A model generated the notes under the pieces. It ran no database searches. It worked only from the letters and a program-made list of their open reading frames with translations, and was not told the origin of the DNA. Position numbers and translations under genes: made by a program. Below, piece after piece: positions 5,401 to 5,839 of a stretch of 5,839 nucleotides of DNA (the stretch's first letter is position 1; each line of letters begins with the position of its first letter). The DNA is taken from contig JAKSDC010000123.1 in assembly GCA_022360275.1 (NCBI GenBank), forward strand, positions 1 through 5,839, in the 5' to 3' direction. Source of the DNA: Chlorobiales bacterium. Lineage in GTDB: Bacteria; Bacteroidota; Chlorobiia; Chlorobiales; Chlorobiaceae.

Positions 5401-5839
5401 AAGCGCACTGCGCATCAATGGCCGGAGACTTGATTTCAGCAAAGCGAATTGCCACAACGCCCGCTTCGATGGCGCCGATTTTCGGCATAGCTTTGCCCCT
5501 AAAACAGACTTTTCGGGTGCCAGCTTACGACTTGTACGGTTTTACGGAGCAGACTTCGACCAGGCTCTCCTCTCTTCGGCTGATCTTAATGGCTCTACAT
5601 GGCCAACCGCAAAAGGATTCATTTCCCAAAAAAGTGCATTTCCGGTCTCCGCCAGAATTGTGGGTATGACAGGCCATTCCGGCGGCATTCTCGCCTGTGC
5701 TTTCTCCCCGGACGGCAACGCTGTTCTCACCGCTGGCTATGACAGCACCGCGAGACTCTGGGACTCCCGGTCAGGAAAAGAAATTCGGCGCTTTGACGGC
5801 CATTCCGGCGGCATTCTCGCCTGCGCTTTCTCCCCGGAC
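2429..5839 (+). CDS. giant STAND protein: KGGVGR ATPase, Mrr-like nuclease, NACHT, pentapeptide and WD40 repeats (3' partial)
   Basis: 1137 codons are seen with no stop before the right edge. Residues 1-300 are a ParA/MinD-like P-loop domain: K12-GGVGR-S18 is a deviant Walker A with Arg17 where the usual loop lysine sits, DLDIEAPG (38-45) is the switch region, and D156-SRTG replaces the DTPPG-like motif. Residues about 319-435 are an Mrr-like nuclease: Glu324, Asp350, then Glu368-Cys-Lys370 complete PD-(D/E)xK. NACHT follows: Walker A GDYGTGKS (494-501), Walker B LLDSFDE (571-577), sensor Arg615 in ITSR, and winged-helix motif FSHKSFLEFF (809-818). Pentapeptide repeats span about 925-1058, and WD40 units start at 1082. 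No membrane segment is evident. ATG overlaps the previous stop (ATGA), with GAGA at 2417-2420. By analogy with Avs-type STAND proteins, target sensing by the repeats would trigger oligomerisation and DNA cleavage; this role is inferred, the domains are clear. Confidence 0.96.
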   Translation, partial: MTPFTVTFYSYKGGVGRSLLAANVGVLCAKRGKTLLWDLDIEAPGMHNIPGLNPSYKIKGSFFEWLITWQDSRKSVKKANFDQLVSLACQTPTADKLFILPAYRDVKDGAKKDFASLYQEIQWDDFLVRDLERGLTLFRLALNAFGKAGFETIIIDSRTGITDIGGLLAALLPHVTVLVGNYGSQNTKGLAHVWKALEPATEGKIKPRAPLPNLTRILVTSPIADNTELRAAGEKVWKDKFGIKLSELDTIPYEENLLFTEELYAAKLPDSPLAKAYGKLEQKIEDVRLQVIAEAESACRSQEARPDLISRSGRSKLEKGKSFEERVAHLLRLLGYNVEREQLIDNNRIDLVARKRADFGREEVYFVECKDHHAVISKKTVQIFRTWLEGQTARQMQARGMVVATKDFSPAASSYAREQGVQTLTYDELERNLFDFSSYLARIRQRYEASPIATAYVDQFLELENKPDEKPVPMLSHALEWVAGNRSRLWLILGDYGTGKSTLVERLAYELARKCENDPASPVPIAINLRNFPNSISLESLIREHLETELRTVLNSEIVLHLLEAGRVVFLLDSFDEMGVAQAGRSVEEQFRLLARPTATPGRTATGNRILITSRSHFFKDTKSARRAAQGGDVLFEPDSLLGKAARAFDANIDTLPVFTEMQIKQYLEKRFGSTERDKALRFIDETYGLREIASTPQLLDLIVASLPDLMKQSDKVTTASLYLTYTNRWLSTVRLAKAEIHVNHMLELLERMSCELWSQPRNQLHYADLAALLRKEQLLTRNLDSERVDLEMRTAAFLVRSTDGYYRFSHKSFLEFFFARALFRALKNNRFGETLSYGRITQEAINFLGELVESEKETLLKLTLAIRTILENTYTQTVSENALLIAYQIALHRSNPSRNENLSSPENVFPEQFLKAQQQLIPQGAKLNGAILPGIKLGMLCAEGIDFSNANLKGTTLSHANIRKANFDGATLDDAILEHADVTEANLQNTSALRINGRRLDFSKANCHNARFDGADFRHSFAPKTDFSGASLRLVRFYGADFDQALLSSADLNGSTWPTAKGFISQKSAFPVSARIVGMTGHSGGILACAFSPDGNAVLTAGYDSTARLWDSRSGKEIRRFDGHSGGILACAFSPD
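5201..5602 (+). repeat. pentapeptide-repeat region (protein level)
   Basis: Residues about 925-1058 of the large protein follow the five-residue A(D/N)LxX rhythm: GAKLN GAILP, IDFSN ANLKG, ANIRK ANFDG, LDFSK ANCHN, ARFDG ADFRH, GADFDQ and so on, about 25 pentads with Leu, Phe or Ile at the central position. Such repeats build a right-handed quadrilateral beta helix, often a rigid scaffold or DNA-mimicking surface. Here the helix sits between the NACHT module and the WD40 array, so it may be a spacer or part of the sensor. The pentads are diverged at DNA level, unlike the WD40 units that follow. Confidence 0.9.
5672..5839 (+). repeat. start of WD40 array, 126-bp near-identical units (truncated by window edge)
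   Basis: The first unit is 42 residues (5672-5797), beginning GHSGGILACAFSPDG and ending with ARLWD (the WD signature) plus a short linker. The second starts at 5798 and is cut at 5839. Bases 5672-5713 and 5798-5839 match at 41 of 42 positions; the single difference (T5698/C5824) is synonymous in a Cys codon. The period is therefore exactly 42 codons. WD40 units usually pack seven or more per propeller, so at least several more are expected beyond the edge. Near identity at synonymous positions indicates recent duplication or gene conversion between units. Confidence 0.95.

Noticed and set aside
5092..5488. Two overlapping minus-strand ORFs of about 120 codons, Cys/Ile-rich
   Set aside because: They arise from the periodic codon pattern of the pentapeptide repeats on the opposite strand; the plus frame shows the clear A(D/N)LxX rhythm.
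5672..5839. DNA-level tandem repeat as a CRISPR or satellite array
   Set aside because: The 126-base period is in frame and encodes complete WD40 units with GH and WD signatures, so it is a protein repeat.

Overview
The window holds three co-directional plus-strand genes that look like one accessory cassette, most plausibly an anti-phage or other biological-conflict system built around a giant STAND (NACHT) protein. The genes are a nitrilase-fold amidohydrolase-like protein with an intact Glu-Lys-Cys triad (473-1738), a small winged-helix DNA-binding protein (about 1815-2432), and the first 1137 codons of a multidomain protein (2429-5839) that runs off the right edge. In order, the large protein has a KGGVGR-type ParA/MinD-like P-loop ATPase, an Mrr-like PD-(D/E)xK nuclease, a NACHT NTPase with its C-terminal helical and winged-helix part, a pentapeptide-repeat stretch, and the start of a WD40 array.

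Layout. Bases 1-472 carry no convincing intact gene; a possible decayed coding remnant lies at 188-323 and a candidate promoter at 402-430. The nitrilase-like gene is followed by a 76-base AT-rich gap containing three helically phased TTAAAT boxes, a good operator candidate. The winged-helix gene overlaps the STAND gene by 4 bases (ATGA), so these two should be translated from one message and coupled. An A8 run near the end of the winged-helix gene forms an in-phase A_AAA_AAC heptamer from which a -1 slip would read straight into the large gene.

How the parts may work together (inference). The repeats (pentapeptide and WD40) would be the sensor or scaffold. The NACHT domain would be the NTP-driven oligomerisation switch, and the Mrr-like domain the DNA-cleaving effector. 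The N-terminal ParA-like domain may be a second nucleotide-dependent switch. The winged-helix protein may control expression through the AT-rich gap. The nitrilase-like enzyme may be a second effector or make or break a small molecule. Established precedents are Mrr-NACHT/STAND proteins in Avs-type defence, and a nitrilase domain fused to the reverse transcriptase of type 1 DRT (UG1). I do not recognise this exact combination as a described system.

Organism. This is bacterial DNA of intermediate GC with sigma-70-like signals and ATG starts. The mixture of NACHT, pentapeptide and near-identical WD40 repeats fits bacteria rich in such proteins, such as green sulfur bacteria (Chlorobiota), cyanobacteria or multicellular deltaproteobacteria. 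I lean weakly to Chlorobiota from general style, but nothing here is diagnostic. The GC content rises sharply where the WD40 array begins, and the two visible WD40 units are almost identical at DNA level, which points to recent repeat amplification or transfer of that segment.
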